Below are positions 50,456-61,724 of a stretch of DNA of 64,000 nucleotides, piece after piece. Position 1 is the stretch's first letter. Each line of letters starts with the position of its first letter. This DNA comes from Brevibacterium ihuae (GTDB lineage: Bacteria > Actinomycetota > Actinomycetes > Actinomycetales > Brevibacteriaceae). The notes below the pieces were generated by a model that was not told where the DNA came from, searched no databases, and saw nothing but the letters and a program-made list of their open reading frames with translations. The position numbers were made by a program, and so were the translations under genes. The DNA is taken from assembly GCF_900184225.1 (NCBI RefSeq), contig NZ_FXWZ01000003.1, positions 1,863,684 to 1,927,683 of the forward strand. The letters are read 5' to 3'.

Positions 50456-51474
50456 TCGGCACCCCCGGTGAGGTGCTCGGCGACCGGCCCGGTCGGGCGG
50501 TCGGCCCCGCCGCGGCCGGCGGCCCACAGGGAGAGGATCTCGTAGCCGACCTGCGCCGCGGCGAGCCCGGTGACCTCCGCGTGGTCGTAGGCGGGCGCGA
50601 CCTCGACGATCTCCGCGCCGACGATGTCGAGGCCCTGGAGCCCGCGCAGCGAGTTGAGGAGCTCCCGGCTCGTCATCCCGCCGGCCTCCGGGGTGCCGGT
50701 GCCGGGGGCGGCGGCCGGGTCGAGGACGTCGATGTCGATCGAGAGGTACACCGGGGCGTCGCCGAGCCGGCGCCGGATGTCGGCGACGATGGCCGGCAGC
50801 GGCCGGAACTCGTAGTCGTCGGCGCGGAGGATCCGGAATCCGAGGACACCGTCGTCGGTGAGGTCCTCCTGCCCGTAGAGGGGGCCGCGGATGCCGACGT
50901 GCATGCACCGCTCGAGGTCGAGCAGCCCCTCCTCCGAGGCCCGGCGGAACGGCGTCCCGTGGGTGTAGGGAGCACCCATGTAGGTGTCCCAGGTGTCGAG
51001 GTGCGCGTCGAAGTGGAGCACGGCGATCTTCCCGTGGGTGCGGTGCACCGAGCGGAGATTGGGCAGCGCCAGGGTGTGGTCCCCGCCGAGGGTGAGGAGC
51101 TTCGCACCGTCGGCGCGCAGCGCGTCGGCGGACTCCTCGACGGCGGTGATCGCGGCCTCGATGTCGAAGGGGTTGACGCCGAGGTCCCCGCAGTCGACGA
51201 TCTGCTGTGCGGCGAACGGGTGGATGTCGGTCGCCTGGTTGTAGGGCCGGAGCAGCTTCGATGCCTGACGGATGTGCGCGGGCCCGAACCGGGCCCCGGG
51301 GCGGTAGCTCACCCCGGCGTCGAACGGGACGCCGAGGATCTTGACGTCGACGGGAGCGCCGGGTCGCGCCGCCTCGACCTCGTCGAGGCGCGGCAGCAGG
51401 CCGAAGGTGGGCGGGCCTGCGAAGCGCGGGGTCAGGCTGTAGTCCGCCGGTCCGAGGGGTGTCTGATCGGTCAT
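50452..51474 (-). CDS. ureohydrolase (agmatinase / guanidinobutyrase family)
   Basis: A 340-residue Mn enzyme. Metal motifs: [19 protein letters not shown] and [20 protein letters not shown], the last being the family signature, complete here. It hydrolyses a guanidino compound to urea and an amine. The 30-residue N-terminal extension is usual in actinobacterial members. AGGAGG lies about 6 nt upstream of ATG 51474. Substrate (agmatine, guanidinobutyrate, guanidinopropionate) cannot be fixed by eye; coupling with the TPP enzyme favours guanidinobutyrate. Confidence 0.9.
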   Translation of the reverse strand: MTDQTPLGPADYSLTPRFAGPPTFGLLPRLDEVEAARPGAPVDVKILGVPFDAGVSYRPGARFGPAHIRQASKLLRPYNQATDIHPFAAQQIVDCGDLGVNPFDIEAAITAVEESADALRADGAKLLTLGGDHTLALPNLRSVHRTHGKIAVLHFDAHLDTWDTYMGAPYTHGTPFRRASEEGLLDLERCMHVGIRGPLYGQEDLTDDGVLGFRILRADDYEFRPLPAIVADIRRRLGDAPVYLSIDIDVLDPAAAPGTGTPEAGGMTSRELLNSLRGLQGLDIVGAEIVEVAPAYDHAEVTGLAAAQVGYEILSLWAAGRGGADRPTGPVAEHLTGGAE

Positions 51475-51552
51475 CGTGGTCCTCCTGCGATGTCGGGCCG
51501 AGGGGATCGCCGTCGGCCCCGATGAAGCGTTGAGGACACCGTACTCCAGATC

Positions 51553-51572
51553 GGGCTACCGGTGAGTAGCCC
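51553..51572. promoter_or_regulatory. palindromic operator candidate upstream of the ureohydrolase gene
   Basis: GGGCTAC (51553-51559) and GTAGCCC (51566-51572) are perfect inverted arms around CGGTGA, 79-98 bp before the ATG. Likely a repressor or activator site; no regulator gene lies nearby. Confidence 0.4.
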
Positions 51573-51657
51573 AGCGCCGGGGCCTGCTCCGGCCCAACGC
51601 TGGGCCGGCACCGGGCCTGCACCGGACCGACACCGAGCTTAAGGGCCCGGCCCCCGG

Positions 51658-52542
51658 TCACCAGGGCTTGTCGGAGTACCCGCCGGAGTCCCTGCGCTCG
51701 TTCGACTCGTCCTGGCGCTGCTGGGACTCCTGCTGGCGCTCGCGGAGTTCCTCGCGCCGCGGGTCGCCGCCGGTCTCGCCGTCGGTCTCCCCGGCCGGCC
51801 CGCCGCCGGAGTCGCCCTCCTCGCCCGTGCCTCCGGTCTCCCCGTCGGAGCCGTCCTCGCCGCCGTTCTCCTCGCTGGACCCGTCCTCGCCGCCCGCGTC
51901 GCCGTCCTGCCCGGAGCCCTCCTCGTCGCCGTCGCCCCCGCCGGGGTTGTTCATCTCGTCCTGGGCGGTGCCGACGCGCTCCTCGGCCTCGTCCATCGCC
52001 TGGTCCTGTCCGCCGCCCTCGGGACGGCATTCCTCCGGGGCCTCGGTGAGGAGCGTGCGCGCGGTCTCGAAGGAGGTGTTCGCGCTCTCGACGTCGTCGG
52101 CGTCGCGGAACGCCTCCGCCTCCTTCTCATGGACGTAGGCGAGGTTGAGGCGCACCGCGCACTCGTCCTTCACCGGCGTGAGCTCGAGGGCGCGCTCGAG
52201 CGCGGGGCGCGCGCGGTCGTAGTTCCGGTCGAATGCCTCGGCGGTGCCGACGGCGAAGGGTCCCTTGTGCCGCTCGAACGGGCTGAGCCGCTCGAATCGC
52301 TGGCCGGACGTCACCGCGGAGCGCTGATCGCCGGACTCCGAGGCCTCCTTGGCCGAGCTGAGCAGGCCGCTGAGGTACAGCGCGCAGGCGCTCAGGGCGA
52401 ACAGCAGGACCCCGGCGATGAGGCTGATGAGCACGGCGGGGCGCATTCGGCGCGCGGGGCGCCGGCGGGGGCCGTCGCCGGTCGGGGTGCGGTCCGCGGT
52501 CCCCGCGGCGGATGCGGGTCGATCCTGGGTTCCGGTGGTCAT
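51658..52542 (-). CDS. membrane-anchored TPR-like protein of the Bat operon
   Basis: A 294-residue protein. A basic N-terminus, one membrane helix (residues about 35-60), then a helical TPR-like region (YDRARPALERALELTPVKDE, CAVRLNLAYVHEKEAEAFRD) and from about residue 185 a Gly/Glu/Asp-rich tail ending in Arg/Gln-rich sequence and GGYSDKPW. This is the BatC-like position and layout after two VWA genes. ATG 52542 overlaps the upstream stop as ATGA. Last gene of the operon. Confidence 0.75.
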   Translation of the reverse strand: MTTGTQDRPASAAGTADRTPTGDGPRRRPARRMRPAVLISLIAGVLLFALSACALYLSGLLSSAKEASESGDQRSAVTSGQRFERLSPFERHKGPFAVGTAEAFDRNYDRARPALERALELTPVKDECAVRLNLAYVHEKEAEAFRDADDVESANTSFETARTLLTEAPEECRPEGGGQDQAMDEAEERVGTAQDEMNNPGGGDGDEEGSGQDGDAGGEDGSSEENGGEDGSDGETGGTGEEGDSGGGPAGETDGETGGDPRREELRERQQESQQRQDESNERRDSGGYSDKPW

Positions 52543-53564
52543 GGCGTCCCCTCGGTGATCGTGGAATGGAGCCGAGCGAGCGCGCGGACGCGCCGCATCG
52601 CGAACGTCGCCTCGACGACGATCCAGGCGAACACCGCGAGCAGCGGGATCCAGAAGTACTCGGTGATGCCGCCGAACCCCTCGGTGTCGACGAGGATCTC
52701 GTCGAACTGCGGAGCGGTGTGGACGGCGGACAGCGGAGTGCCGGTCGTCCGGTGGTGGTAGTCGACGCCGAGGTCGCCCGCGATCGTGCGCAGGTTGTCC
52801 TCGTCGATGACGGAGAGGGCGCGGTCCCCGGTGCTCGGGTCCTCGATGTAGTCCGCCTCCTCGTCCGCGGAGTAGTACGAGCGCGTCTCCTTCATCGGCC
52901 CGCCGGTGGTCGTGCCATAGCCGAACACCGCGCCGCCGTCGATGTGCGGGCCGATCTCGGCCATCGACTGCGGCTCCGACCGCGCCGTCTGCTCCCCGTC
53001 CCCGAAGTAGTAGACGAGGCGCGCATTGGCCGGGTTCTGCTCCTCGGCGTCGGCGAGCCGCTCGAGCAGCAGATCCCGGGCCTCGGTCACCGAGCTGCCG
53101 CCGGAGTACAGGGTGACCTCGGGCCCGATGGTCTCGATCGCAGAGGCGAACGCCGAGTGGTCCGTGGTGAGCGGCACCCGCACCGCCGCGCTCGACCCGA
53201 AGGCGATCATGCTCACCCGGGCTCCGGGCACCTGCTCGAGGAGCTCGGTCATGTCCTCCTTGACCCCGGCGAGGCGCGTCTGCCCGCCGCCCTGGTCCTC
53301 GGCCACCATCGAGGCCGTGGTGTCGACGAGGACGAAGACGTCGGCGGCCGCGGCGGCGGTCTGGCTCACCGTCTGCAGCGGGACCCCGGGCCGGGTGAAC
53401 GCGGTGCCGAGCACGAGGAGCGCGGCGGCGCGGAGGATCCAGCGGCCGCGCCGGGCGGGGGTGAGGACGGCGAGCGCGATGCATCCGCCGACGAGCAGGA
53501 CGAACAGCGCCGCGAGGGCGGCCCACGGGAGGATCGGCTGGAAGATCAGCTGCGTCGCGTTCAC
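52539..53564 (-). CDS. VWA-domain membrane protein, BatB-like
   Basis: A 341-residue protein. Two N-terminal helices, then a von Willebrand A domain with the MIDAS start DVFVLVDTTASMVAEDQ (the usual DxSxS is here DTTAS), later SMIAFGSSAAV, and a C-terminal helix (EYFWIPLLAVFAWIVVEATF). The changed MIDAS Ser-to-Thr is conservative. GTG 53564 overlaps the upstream stop. It probably forms a complex with the next VWA protein and the MoxR ATPase. Confidence 0.8.
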   Translation of the reverse strand: MNATQLIFQPILPWAALAALFVLLVGGCIALAVLTPARRGRWILRAAALLVLGTAFTRPGVPLQTVSQTAAAAADVFVLVDTTASMVAEDQGGGQTRLAGVKEDMTELLEQVPGARVSMIAFGSSAAVRVPLTTDHSAFASAIETIGPEVTLYSGGSSVTEARDLLLERLADAEEQNPANARLVYYFGDGEQTARSEPQSMAEIGPHIDGGAVFGYGTTTGGPMKETRSYYSADEEADYIEDPSTGDRALSVIDEDNLRTIAGDLGVDYHHRTTGTPLSAVHTAPQFDEILVDTEGFGGITEYFWIPLLAVFAWIVVEATFAMRRVRALARLHSTITEGTP

Positions 53565-54538
53565 AGGGAGAACCTCCAGGCGAGGACGAAGCACGCGATG
53601 ATCCCGAGCAGGGTGAGCACGAGCGGCACCACCGGCTGGTCGTGGACGAGGGTGATCGACTTCGCGCTCGTCTTCTGCGCCTCCTGCTGCTGGATGTCCT
53701 CGACGATCCCGCCGACGGCCTGGGCGCTGCCGAGCTGGTGGTGGGCGCCGCCGGTGTCGCGCGCGGTCGTCTGCAGCTCGGAGATCTCGGAACCCGCGAA
53801 CAGCGAGCGGGGTGCGAGTGTGTAGACGCGGACCTTCTCCTCCACCGCGATGTCGGTCGCCTCGTCGAGGGAGAAGATCGGGGTGCCGGCGAGCTGGTTG
53901 TCGGTGGCGAAGATGATCGAGCGGGAGCGCTCCTCGCCGTGCCGGTCGAAGTTGTCCACGCACGAGGTCAGTCCGTCGCCGATGAGTGAGGAGCCGCCGA
54001 TCGCGGTGTCGACCGTGCCGGCGAGGAAGTCGGTGCCCTCGAGGCCGCCGGTCTCGAACCCGCGCTTCGCCTCCGCGAGGAACTCCTCGACCATCTGGTA
54101 GTCGTCGGTGAGCGGGAACACCGACACCGCGGTGGAGTTGAACACCGTCATCCCGATCCGCTCGCCGTCGAAGGAGTCGAGCATCTCGAGGTACGACTCG
54201 AGGATCTGGGCATCGTACGAAGTCATCGACCCCGAGGCGTCGAGGCAGAGCATGACGTCGCGCAGGTGCCGCTCCGGATTGATCGTCTCCGTGCGGGCCG
54301 GCCGCGCGATGCCGACGAGGGCGCTGAGCGCGGTGAACGCCGCGACGAGGAACACGGCGATCGCACCGATGAGGAGGGCCTTCCGGCGCTGGGCGAACGC
54401 GCGCAGCGCGGTGAGGCGGTGGAGGCGGGCGACCGGCACGCGGCCGGCTGCGGCCCTGCCGGGACGGGAGAGCAGCCACACGGTGAGCCCGGCGACGGGC
54501 AGGAGGGCGAGGGCGAGCCACCAGAACTTCAGGACCAT
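53561..54538 (-). CDS. VWA-domain membrane protein, BatA-like
   Basis: A 325-residue protein. Two N-terminal helices, VWA domain with intact MIDAS DVMLCLDASGSMTSYDAQ, then MTVFNSTAVSVFPLTDD and TVDTAIGGSSLIGDGL, and a C-terminal helix (VVPLVLTLLGIIACFVLAWR). The MIDAS motif binds a divalent ion and a protein ligand. ATG 54538 overlaps the preceding gene by 10 bp. Partner of the MoxR/DUF58 genes. Confidence 0.85.
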   Translation of the reverse strand: MVLKFWWLALALLPVAGLTVWLLSRPGRAAAGRVPVARLHRLTALRAFAQRRKALLIGAIAVFLVAAFTALSALVGIARPARTETINPERHLRDVMLCLDASGSMTSYDAQILESYLEMLDSFDGERIGMTVFNSTAVSVFPLTDDYQMVEEFLAEAKRGFETGGLEGTDFLAGTVDTAIGGSSLIGDGLTSCVDNFDRHGEERSRSIIFATDNQLAGTPIFSLDEATDIAVEEKVRVYTLAPRSLFAGSEISELQTTARDTGGAHHQLGSAQAVGGIVEDIQQQEAQKTSAKSITLVHDQPVVPLVLTLLGIIACFVLAWRFSL

Positions 54539-54990
54539 CGTCCCACCAGCTTCCGGGAGGCGGCGAACTCCGCCGGGCAGTCGAGAGCGGCCTCGTCGGA
54601 GAACTCCGCGGCGTAGAGCCGGGAGACCGCGTCGGCGATCGGCTCGATGCGCTGGGCGCGGAGCTCGGCGAGCGTCATGTGCCCGACGTCGATGCCCCAC
54701 GCGGCCCGCGCGAAATCGCGCACGACCGTACCGAGGCGCTGAGCGGTCTCGCGGTCGCCGAGCTCCGAGCGGCGCCAGGCGGTCTCGAGCTCGTCGATCT
54801 TGACGAGGTAGTCCCGCCGGGTGTGCGCGGGCACCCGGGCCAGGCGGTCGGCGCGGGAGCCCGAGGCCCGCCACAGGCGGACGAGCAGCGGCCACCCGAC
54901 GAGGACGATCCCGCCGACGATGCCCGCCGCGGCGGCGACGAGCCACCAGTCGGAGGCGGGCAGGACCGGATGGAGCTCAGCGGCGTTCAC
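54529..54990 (-). CDS. small membrane protein of the MoxR operon (DUF4381-like position)
   Basis: A 153-residue protein. One helix at residues about 14-38 (WWLVAAAAGIVGGIVLVGWP), then a cytoplasmic helical domain with RDFARAAWGIDVGHMTLAEL. The place between DUF58 and VWA genes fits DUF4381-type proteins. It overlaps the DUF58 gene by 14 bp and the VWA gene by 10 bp. Specific role unknown. Confidence 0.72.
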   Translation of the reverse strand: MNAAELHPVLPASDWWLVAAAAGIVGGIVLVGWPLLVRLWRASGSRADRLARVPAHTRRDYLVKIDELETAWRRSELGDRETAQRLGTVVRDFARAAWGIDVGHMTLAELRAQRIEPIADAVSRLYAAEFSDEAALDCPAEFAASRKLVGRWS

Positions 54991-55866
54991 GGCGCTGCCT
55001 CTTCATGAGTCGGCGGAGCTGTCCGAGCGCCTCCTGGGAGTGCGCGACCCGGACATGGGCGATGCCTGCGCGCCGCAGGGTGAGCGCGGTCTCCCGGCGG
55101 CGGGCGGCCTCGGCACGGTGGTACTCGTCCCACAGCGCGGCGCCGGACAGGAGTTCGTCGGGCAGCCCGCCGCGCTCGGCGGCGGTGATCTCGTACGGCG
55201 CCCCGGCCTCGCCCCCGAGGGTCGAGAGGTCGGCGTCGGCGATGGTGAGCCACATGATCTCGTGCTGGGCGGCGAGCCGGCGCAGCAGCGGCAGGTGCTC
55301 CTCGGTGACCGGCGACTCGTCGGCGATGACGAGGACGATCATCCGTCGCCGCAGGTGCTCGGCGACCCACGTGAGCTGGGCGCTGATGCGGGAGCCTGCC
55401 GCGCTCCGGCCGGCGGCCTGGATGCGGCGGAGGAGCTGTTCGAGGTGGGCCTCGGTGCCCTTCATGGGCGAGGAGTGCGTCGTGCGCGCGTCGCCGTGGA
55501 CGAGCATGACGTCGTCCCCGTGGCGGACGGCGAGGTAGCCGGCCATCCCGGCGAGCAGGATCGCGAGCTCGCGCTTGGGCTCGCCGGAGGCGGCGATCGC
55601 ATCGAAGTCCATGCCGGAGTCGACGACGAGCGCGAGCGCGTGGCGGCGGTGCGCGACGTAGCGCTTGACGAGCGGGGTCGAGTGGCGCGCGGTGGCCTTC
55701 CAGTCGATGTCGCGGACCTCGTCGCCGGGCACGTACTCGCGGAGGTCGTCGAAGTCGAGGCTGTGGCCGTGGAACACCGAGGCGTAGTCGCCCTGGAGCA
55801 GACCGCGCGTCTTCCGGTGGGCGTGGATGGTCATCCGCGCCTTGACCTTGGTGAGGAGGGCGGCCA

Positions 55867-55867
<1 letters not shown>
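54977..55867 (-). CDS. DUF58-domain protein
   Basis: A 296-residue protein. The DUF58 core signature is clear: RGLLQGDYASVFHGHSLDFD, then LREYVPGDEVRDIDWKATAR. The later part is VWA-like (ALVVDSGMDFDA, then MIVLVIADESPVTEEHL). These proteins accompany MoxR ATPases in complex assembly or stress responses. ATG 55867 overlaps the moxR stop (TGATG). Confidence 0.9.
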
Positions 55868-56862
<995 letters not shown>

Positions 56863-57436
56863 CGGGTGTCCTCTCAGGTGGGTGGCGGGGCGCGCGGTGC
56901 GCGGGTGCGGCCGGCTGGGGGCCGGTCCCGCCGTGCCGTCCCCGGCTGCGGGACCGGCTCCGGCTCTCCCGGGGGAGTGCTCGGTGGGGACCGGTGATCT
57001 CAGACTAGACCGGGCCGCGGCGCGATCCGGGGGAGTGCTGTGCCAGTCCCGTCACATGCTCCCATCGATCGGACACACCGTCGGAGAAGAAATTTTTCCT
57101 GTGGACGACGGCCCGCTCCCTGGGGACGGGCGGTGGACGGAACGACCTCGCGAACGGGGGTCGGGGCGACCGCCGCGCTCATCGTTCCAGGTGACCGAAC
57201 CACACCGGTGTGATTCCCCGTCTGTGGACGGGTGTGCACGTCCTGTGCACGTCGTGTGCACAGCGCTCGACACCCTCGGAATGACACTGGTGTAACACAC
57301 GATCTAGGGGTACTCTCGATCACGAACACAACATCTAGTGGTTGCGTCGGGATCGCGGAGATCACGGCGAACCCGCGAGGATCCGGGGATCGACCGGGTT
57401 CCGCTCCGCGAATCGATGTCTTCGGAGGACAGCAGA
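56863..57436. other. divergent region moxR / nrdH
   Basis: About 570 bp with no supported gene. Left part: GC-rich moxR upstream sequence. Right part: three GTGCAC motifs in series (57235-57273), CACACCGGTGTG (57199-57210), two TGTGGACG sites resembling relaxed DnaA boxes (near 57100 and 57222), and the two NrdR-like boxes. Confidence 0.5.
57295..57341. promoter_or_regulatory. pair of NrdR-like boxes upstream of nrdHIEF
   Basis: Box A is ACACACGATCTAGGGG (57295-57310) and box B is ACACAACATCTAGTGG (57326-57341). Both resemble the NrdR consensus ACACwATATwTwGTGT and are exactly 31 bp apart, three helical turns, as is usual for NrdR pairs. They should repress the operon when dATP is high. Box B is the better match. 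Confidence 0.7.
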
Positions 57437-57685
57437 ATGATCACCGTGTACACCAAGCCGGCCTGCGTGCAGTGCACCGCCACCTTCCGCTCCCTCGATG
57501 CCAAGGGCGTGGAGTACCGGGCCGTCGACCTCAGCGTCGACCCGAACGCTCTGGACGTGGTCAAGGCCATGGGTTACATGCAGGCACCCGTCGTCGTCAC
57601 CGCCGACGACCACTGGTCGGGCTTCCGCCCGGACAAGATCGCGACCCTCGGCACGGGACAGGGCGCGGCCTCCGCCATCGCATGA
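57437..57685 (+). CDS. nrdH: glutaredoxin-like NrdH
   Basis: An 82-residue redoxin with active site CVQC in [17 protein letters not shown] and the NrdH-type C-terminus [13 protein letters not shown]. It reduces class Ib ribonucleotide reductase using thioredoxin reductase. Start ATG 57437 follows GGAGGA. First gene of nrdHIEF, with nrdI 1 bp after. Confidence 0.95.
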   Translation: MITVYTKPACVQCTATFRSLDAKGVEYRAVDLSVDPNALDVVKAMGYMQAPVVVTADDHWSGFRPDKIATLGTGQGAASAIA

Positions 57686-57686
57686 G

Positions 57687-58100
57687 ATGCTCGTCGTCTA
57701 CTACTCGAGCGGCTCGGAGTACACGCACCGGTTCGCCGGCAAGCTCCGGCACCCGGTCCTCCGGCTGCCGCTGCTGACGCGGTCGGAGACGCTCCACGTC
57801 GACGAGCCGTTCGTGCTCATCACTCCCACCTACGGCGCCGGCCCCAACCGGGGGTCGGTGCCCAGGCAGATCATCAAGTTCCTCAACGTCAAGGCCAACC
57901 GTGACAATCTCGTCGGGGTCATCGGGGCCGGGAACACGAACTTCGGCGAGAACTACTGCAAGGCGGCCCACATCGTGGCCCGCAAGTGCCAGGTGCCGGT
58001 GCTGTACCGGTTCGAGCTCCTCGGCACCGACGACGATGTCGACTCCGTCGACGAAGGATTGGACTCACTGTGTCAACGACTACGCACGACCGCGATCTAG
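57687..58100 (+). CDS. nrdI: flavodoxin-like NrdI
   Basis: A 137-residue flavodoxin with [18 protein letters not shown] at the FMN phosphate site, [20 protein letters not shown] and [15 protein letters not shown]. It supplies the oxidant that builds the Mn(III)2-Tyr cofactor of NrdF. It overlaps nrdE by 31 bp. Confidence 0.95.
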   Translation: MLVVYYSSGSEYTHRFAGKLRHPVLRLPLLTRSETLHVDEPFVLITPTYGAGPNRGSVPRQIIKFLNVKANRDNLVGVIGAGNTNFGENYCKAAHIVARKCQVPVLYRFELLGTDDDVDSVDEGLDSLCQRLRTTAI

Positions 58101-60232
58101 AGGCGATCATCCGCGAGGAGACCGACCTCGACTACCACGCGCTCAATGCGATGCTCAACCTCTACGATGCGGACGGCCGCATCCAGTTCGAGCGCGACAA
58201 GCAGGCCGCACGTCAGTTCTTCCTCCAGTACGTCAACACCAACACCGTCTTCTTCCACGACCTCGAGGAGAAGCTGCGGTACCTCGTCGAGCACGACTAC
58301 TACGAGAAGGAGGTGCTCGACCAGTACTCCTTCGAGTTCATCCAGCGCCTCTCGCAGGCCGCCTACAAGCACAAGTTCCGGTTCCAGACCTTCCTCGGCG
58401 CGTTCAAGTTCTACACCTCGTACACGCTCAAGACCTTCGACGGGAAGCGCTTCCTCGAGCGCTTCGAGGACCGCGTCGTCATGGTCGCGCTGTTCCTCGC
58501 CCGCGGTGACGAGAAGCTCGCCGCCGCGCTCATGGAGGAGATCATCACCGGCCGCTTCCAGCCGGCCACCCCGACCTTCCTCAACGCCGGCAAGAAGCAG
58601 CGCGGCGAGCTCGTGTCGTGCTTCCTCCTGCGCATCGAGGACAACATGGAGTCGATCGGCCGCTCGATCAACTCCGCGCTGCAGTTGTCCAAGCGCGGCG
58701 GCGGCGTCGCGTTCTCGCTGACGAACATCCGCGAGGCCGGTGCGCCGATCAAGAAGATCGAGAACCAGTCCTCCGGCGTCATCCCGGTGATGAAGCTCCT
58801 CGAGGACTCCTTCTCCTACGCGAACCAGCTCGGAGCGCGCCAGGGTGCGGGCGCGGTGTACCTCAACGCCCACCACCCGGACATCTACCGGTTCCTCGAC
58901 ACCAAGCGCGAGAACGCCGACGAGAAGATCCGGATCAAGACCCTGAGCCTCGGCGTCGTCGTCCCGGACATCACCTTCGAGCTCGCGAAGACGAACGAGG
59001 ACATGTACCTCTTCAGCCCGTACGACGTCGAGCAGGTCTACGGAGTGCCGTTCACCGAGATCTCGGTGACGGAGAAGTACCACGAGATGGTCGACGACGC
59101 GCGGATCAAGAAGTCGAAGATCAACGCGCGCGAGTTCTTCCAGACGCTCGCGGAGATCCAGTTCGAGTCCGGCTACCCGTACATCATGTTCGAGGACACG
59201 GTGAACCGGGCCAACCCCATCGACGGTCGCATCACCATGTCGAACCTGTGCTCGGAGATCCTCCAGGTCTCGGAGCCCACGACGTACAACGCGGACCTGA
59301 GCTACGCCGAGGTGGGCAAGGACATCTCGTGCAACCTCGGCTCCCTCAACATCGCGCTGACGATGGATTCCGAGGACTTCGGACGGACCGTGGAGACCGC
59401 GATCCGCGGCCTCACCGCGGTGTCCGAGACCTCGGACATCGACTCGGTGCCGTCGATCGCGCGCGGCAACGAGATGTCGCACGCGATCGGCCTCGGGCAG
59501 ATGAACCTCCACGGCTTCCTCGCCCGCGAGCGGATCCACTACGGCTCCGACGAGGGCCTCGACTTCACGAACATGTACTTCTACGCCGTCGCCTACCACT
59601 GCGTGCGCGCGTCGATGGAGATCGCCAAGGAGCGCGGCCGCACGTTCGCCGGGTTCGAGAAGTCGAAGTACGCCTCCGGCGAGTACTTCGAGAAGTACAT
59701 CGAGCAGGAGTGGGCGCCGCGGACCGCGCGCGTCGCCGAGCTGTTCGCCGAGGCCGGCGTGTCGCTCCCGACACAGCAGGACTGGGCCGAGCTCAAGGCG
59801 CAGGTCGCCGAGCACGGGATGTACAACCAGAACCTCCAGGCCGTGCCGCCCACCGGCTCGATCTCGTACATCAACAACTCGACCTCGTCGATCCACCCCG
59901 TCGCCTCGCGGATCGAGATCCGCAAGGAGGGCAAGATCGGCCGCGTCTACTACCCGGCGCCGTTCATGTCGAACGACAACCTCGACTACTACCAGGACGC
60001 GTACGAGATCGGCTACGAGAAGATCATCGACACCTACGCCGAGGCGACGAAGCACGTCGACCAGGGGCTCTCGCTCACGCTGTTCTTCAAGGACACCGCG
60101 ACGACCCGCGACATCAACAAGGCGCAGATCTACGCGTGGCGCAAGGGGATCAAGACGATCTACTACATCCGGATCCGGCAGCTCGCGCTGCAGGGCACCG
60201 AGGTCGAGGGCTGCGTCTCCTGCATGCTCTGA
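58070..60232 (+). CDS. nrdE: class Ib ribonucleoside-diphosphate reductase, alpha subunit
   Basis: A 720-residue protein. GTG 58070 has GAAGGA about 11 nt upstream. Active-site cysteines are seen in GELVSCFLL and MSNLCSEIL, and the C-terminal redox pair in EGCVSCML. Conserved [19 protein letters not shown] and [20 protein letters not shown] are present. No N-terminal ATP cone, as is normal for NrdE. It reduces NDPs to dNDPs with NrdF, NrdH and NrdI. Confidence 0.97.
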   Translation: MSTTTHDRDLEAIIREETDLDYHALNAMLNLYDADGRIQFERDKQAARQFFLQYVNTNTVFFHDLEEKLRYLVEHDYYEKEVLDQYSFEFIQRLSQAAYKHKFRFQTFLGAFKFYTSYTLKTFDGKRFLERFEDRVVMVALFLARGDEKLAAALMEEIITGRFQPATPTFLNAGKKQRGELVSCFLLRIEDNMESIGRSINSALQLSKRGGGVAFSLTNIREAGAPIKKIENQSSGVIPVMKLLEDSFSYANQLGARQGAGAVYLNAHHPDIYRFLDTKRENADEKIRIKTLSLGVVVPDITFELAKTNEDMYLFSPYDVEQVYGVPFTEISVTEKYHEMVDDARIKKSKINAREFFQTLAEIQFESGYPYIMFEDTVNRANPIDGRITMSNLCSEILQVSEPTTYNADLSYAEVGKDISCNLGSLNIALTMDSEDFGRTVETAIRGLTAVSETSDIDSVPSIARGNEMSHAIGLGQMNLHGFLARERIHYGSDEGLDFTNMYFYAVAYHCVRASMEIAKERGRTFAGFEKSKYASGEYFEKYIEQEWAPRTARVAELFAEAGVSLPTQQDWAELKAQVAEHGMYNQNLQAVPPTGSISYINNSTSSIHPVASRIEIRKEGKIGRVYYPAPFMSNDNLDYYQDAYEIGYEKIIDTYAEATKHVDQGLSLTLFFKDTATTRDINKAQIYAWRKGIKTIYYIRIRQLALQGTEVEGCVSCML

Positions 60233-60261
60233 GCAGGCCGGACACGCACACACATCTGTGA

Positions 60262-61245
<984 letters not shown>

Positions 61246-61359
61246 GAACCCCGGTCACCGACCTCCGAGCGCCCTCGCTCGCCGCGCACCATCGCGGCAG
61301 CGGGGACGCTGTCGTCATTCACCTGCGGCCGTCCACCGAATACCTGCAGTGCTGCGTCG

Positions 61360-61563
61360 TCACCGCTGCGTGCCCGGCCGGTCCTCAGACGCCCGACCGT
61401 GAGGTCCGGGGGTGTACGGCGGCAGGCCGGGAGGCGACGCCGGCGGGCGATGGGCTCTGCTGCGCCGGACGAGGAGGATGACTCCCACGGTGATCGCAGC
61501 GAGCACGACCAGGATCACGAGCACGCCGATCACGATGGCGATGATGGTGAGGAGTCTGAGCAC
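61360..61563 (-). CDS. small single-helix membrane protein
   Basis: 67 residues. GTG 61563 has GGAGG about 6 nt upstream. One long helix (LTIIAIVIGVLVILVVLAAI and on to LLV), then RRSRAH and a Pro/Gly-rich tail. Function unknown; antisense to the intergenic region after nrdF. Confidence 0.5.
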   Translation of the reverse strand: MLRLLTIIAIVIGVLVILVVLAAITVGVILLVRRSRAHRPPASPPGLPPYTPGPHGRASEDRPGTQR

Positions 61564-61724
61564 GGGAGCCTCCGTTCCGGTGCGAGATCGGTCGTCGGGA
61601 CCAGGGTAGCGCGGAGGCGGAGCCGCGACGTGTCCATCATCGGCCCGCGGCAGGGATCCGATGGGCACCTGGGAGTATGGTGTGAGTCACACCCGTTCGC
61701 TTCCGACCGCTCGCGAGGTGCCCC

